From: Martinezella tropici
GTDB taxonomy: Bacteria > Pseudomonadota > Alphaproteobacteria > Rhizobiales > Rhizobiaceae
Direction: 5' to 3'
NCBI GenBank assembly: GCA_000799755.1
Contig: JUHI01000003.1
Span: forward strand, 496,001 to 560,000
DNA length: 64,000 nucleotides
The notes beneath the pieces are model-generated. The model saw only the letters and a list, made by a program, of their open reading frames with translations. It did no database searches and was not told the DNA's origin. Position numbers and translations under genes: made by a program. Positions 62,413 to 64,000 of this stretch are shown here, piece by piece; the stretch's first letter is position 1; each line of letters begins with the position of its first letter.

Positions 62413-62532
62413 AGAAACTCTCTACTAACACCTCGCTCTTTAGGGCCTTTCTCTCTTCTGCCTGCCAGCAATGGACAATCTCTCGCGGTGTTCCGTGCCA
62501 GCATTGGAGCATCTGGAACGAGAGACCCGACC

Positions 62533-64000
62533 ATGACCGCGCTCCACGCCCGCGCCACCTATCATGAAGCCCTTTCGCGGTTGAACGACCGTCATCTCCT
62601 GCGAGACCTCTCCTATGTCGCTGGCCGTTGGGTCGCGGGCAAGGCCAATCAAAGCTTCGAAGTGACCGACCCGGCATCTTCCGCGACGCTCGCCTGGGTT
62701 TCCAGTCTCGACAAGCAAGAGACCATCAACGCCGTCGACGCCGCAGCGGAGGCTTTTGTCGCCTGGCGCTCGCTGCTGCCGCAGCAGCGGTCAGCGATCC
62801 TGCGCAGATGGCATGACCTCATGCTGGAGGCACGCGAGGATCTGGCGCTCATCATGACGCTGGAACAGGGCAAACCCTTGGCCGAATCGCGTGGTGAGAT
62901 CGATTATGCCGCGGGCTTCATCGAGTGGTATGCCGAGGAAGCCAAGCGCATCAACGTCGAGAGCGTCAGCAGTCATCTGCCCGACGCCGAAATGTTCGTT
63001 CGCAGGGAGGCCCTGGGTGTCGTCGGCATCGTCACGCCCTGGAATTTTCCCGCGGCGATGATTACCCGCAAGGCGGCCGCGGCCCTTGCGGCCGGCTGCA
63101 CCGTCGTTGCCCACCCGTCCTCCGAAACGCCGCTGTCGGCGCTGGCGCTCGCCGAACTTAGCGAACGCGCCGGCCTTCCCGCCGGCGTGTTCAACGTTGT
63201 GACCGGCGATGCGGCAACCATCGTCGGGGCCTTCTGCGACGATCCGCGGGTCAGAGCATTGAGCTTTACCGGCTCGACGGGCATCGGCAAATTGATCGCC
63301 GGCCAGTGCGCCGCAAGCATGAAACGGCTTGTCATGGAACTCGGCGGCCATGCCCCCCTGATCGTTTTCGACGACGCCGACCTCGATCGCGCCGTCGATA
63401 TCGCCGTCAACGCCAAATTCGCGACTTCCGGCCAGGATTGCCTCGCGGCCAACCGCATTTTCGTTCAGCGCTCGATCATGGACGCTTTCGTTTCTGCCTT
63501 CGCCAAGCGCATCGAAGCCCTTAAGGTCGGAAACGGATTGGATCGTAGCGTCGAGATCGGCCCGCTCATGCACGAACGCGCCGTTGCCAAGGTCGAGGAA
63601 CAAGTTGCAGACGCCTTAAAGCGTGGCGCACGGCTGGTCACCGGCGGCAAACGCCACGCCGCCGGCCCACTCTTCTTCCAGCCGACATTGCTCGCCGATC
63701 CCGCGCCGGATGCCCTGATCATGCATGAGGAAACGTTCGGACCTGTCGCCGCCGTAACCTCCTTCGATACCGAAGACGAGGTCGTCACACGGGCGAACGA
63801 CACCGAATACGGCCTGGTTGCCTATGTCGTCACGGCGAACGGCGCTCGCCAGATGCGGCTTGGACGGGCACTCGAATACGGCATGGTGGCCATCAACCGC
63901 GTGAAGATTACCGGCGGCCCGATCCCATTTGGCGGCTGGAAACAATCCGGCCTCGGCCGCGAAGGCTCCCGCCACGGCATCGAGGCCTTCACCGAGCTCA
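62533..64000 (+). CDS. NAD(P)-dependent aldehyde dehydrogenase, succinate-semialdehyde type (cut by window edge)
   Basis: The frame is open from the ATG at 62533 to the window end (489 codons), just short of a full ALDH. Catalytic residues are present: Asn in VTPWNFPAAM, Glu in VMELGGHAPL and Cys in SGQDCLAANR; the coenzyme loop is SFTGSTGIGK and the C-terminal part has PFGGWKQSGLGREGSRHG. It looks like the GabD branch. One oddity: the coenzyme-binding lysine of the KPxxxTP motif is His here (VVAHPSSETP). Confidence 0.87.
   Translation, partial: MTALHARATYHEALSRLNDRHLLRDLSYVAGRWVAGKANQSFEVTDPASSATLAWVSSLDKQETINAVDAAAEAFVAWRSLLPQQRSAILRRWHDLMLEAREDLALIMTLEQGKPLAESRGEIDYAAGFIEWYAEEAKRINVESVSSHLPDAEMFVRREALGVVGIVTPWNFPAAMITRKAAAALAAGCTVVAHPSSETPLSALALAELSERAGLPAGVFNVVTGDAATIVGAFCDDPRVRALSFTGSTGIGKLIAGQCAASMKRLVMELGGHAPLIVFDDADLDRAVDIAVNAKFATSGQDCLAANRIFVQRSIMDAFVSAFAKRIEALKVGNGLDRSVEIGPLMHERAVAKVEEQVADALKRGARLVTGGKRHAAGPLFFQPTLLADPAPDALIMHEETFGPVAAVTSFDTEDEVVTRANDTEYGLVAYVVTANGARQMRLGRALEYGMVAINRVKITGGPIPFGGWKQSGLGREGSRHGIEAFTEL

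Overview
The window looks like part of a Rhizobium/Agrobacterium-type alphaproteobacterial genome, probably an accessory replicon or catabolic island. This is inferred from the gene families: CUT2-type sugar ABC cassettes, polyol short-chain dehydrogenases, a DUF1127 peptide and a DUF1236 protein. I saw no rRNA, tRNA, CRISPR array, insertion sequence or replication gene. Both window ends cut genes: a sensor kinase on the left and an aldehyde dehydrogenase on the right.

Layout. (1) 1-1541: end of an OmpR-type two-component system and a ParDE-like toxin-antitoxin pair. (2) 1629-10462: a sugar module. A LacI regulator, binding protein, ATPase, two permeases, FGGY kinase and class II aldolase lie on the minus strand, with a divergent sugar 3-epimerase-like protein. 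Two LacI-type operators sit between the halves, 63 bp apart. (3) 10541-11308: a YkuD L,D-transpeptidase lipoprotein. (4) 11598-18993: a benzoate/catechol module, with a CatR/BenM-like LysR divergent from catB-catC-catA-benA-benB-benC-benD. It covers benzoate to 3-oxoadipate enol-lactone; the later steps and a benzoate transporter are not here. (5) 19071-27349: a cyclopropane fatty acid synthase, a GlxA-type regulator, ferrochelatase, catalase, an agmatinase-like enzyme, a GST and OxyR, largely a peroxide/stress neighbourhood. (6) 27453-35764: three polyol-type dehydrogenases, a VOC protein, a hydratase with two small genes, a degraded stretch, a 2-hydroxyacid dehydrogenase and a membrane-anchored AraC regulator. 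(7) 35836-41599: a MacB/Lol-like ABC export set, a fatty acid hydroxylase family protein and an orphan CheW-like domain. (8) 41664-46705: a peptide/nickel-type ABC importer. (9) 47055-53617: small envelope proteins and a NarL-type two-component system flanked by two exported Gly/Asn-repeat proteins. (10) 53858-64000: an S41 peptidase-like protein, a large SPFH protein, a second OmpR-type two-component system, two lipoproteins, an Lrp regulator and the partial aldehyde dehydrogenase.

Regulation visible in the sequence includes the paired LacI operators, an exact ATAC-N7-GTAT site before catB, an OxyR-type ATAG-N7-CTAT-N7-GTAG array abutting oxyR, and stem-loops after the genes of both ABC binding proteins. 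The least explained locus is the Gly/Asn-repeat pair around the NarL-type system. The most testable anomalies are an SDR that has lost about 20 residues and an aldehyde dehydrogenase with His in place of the conserved coenzyme-site Lys.
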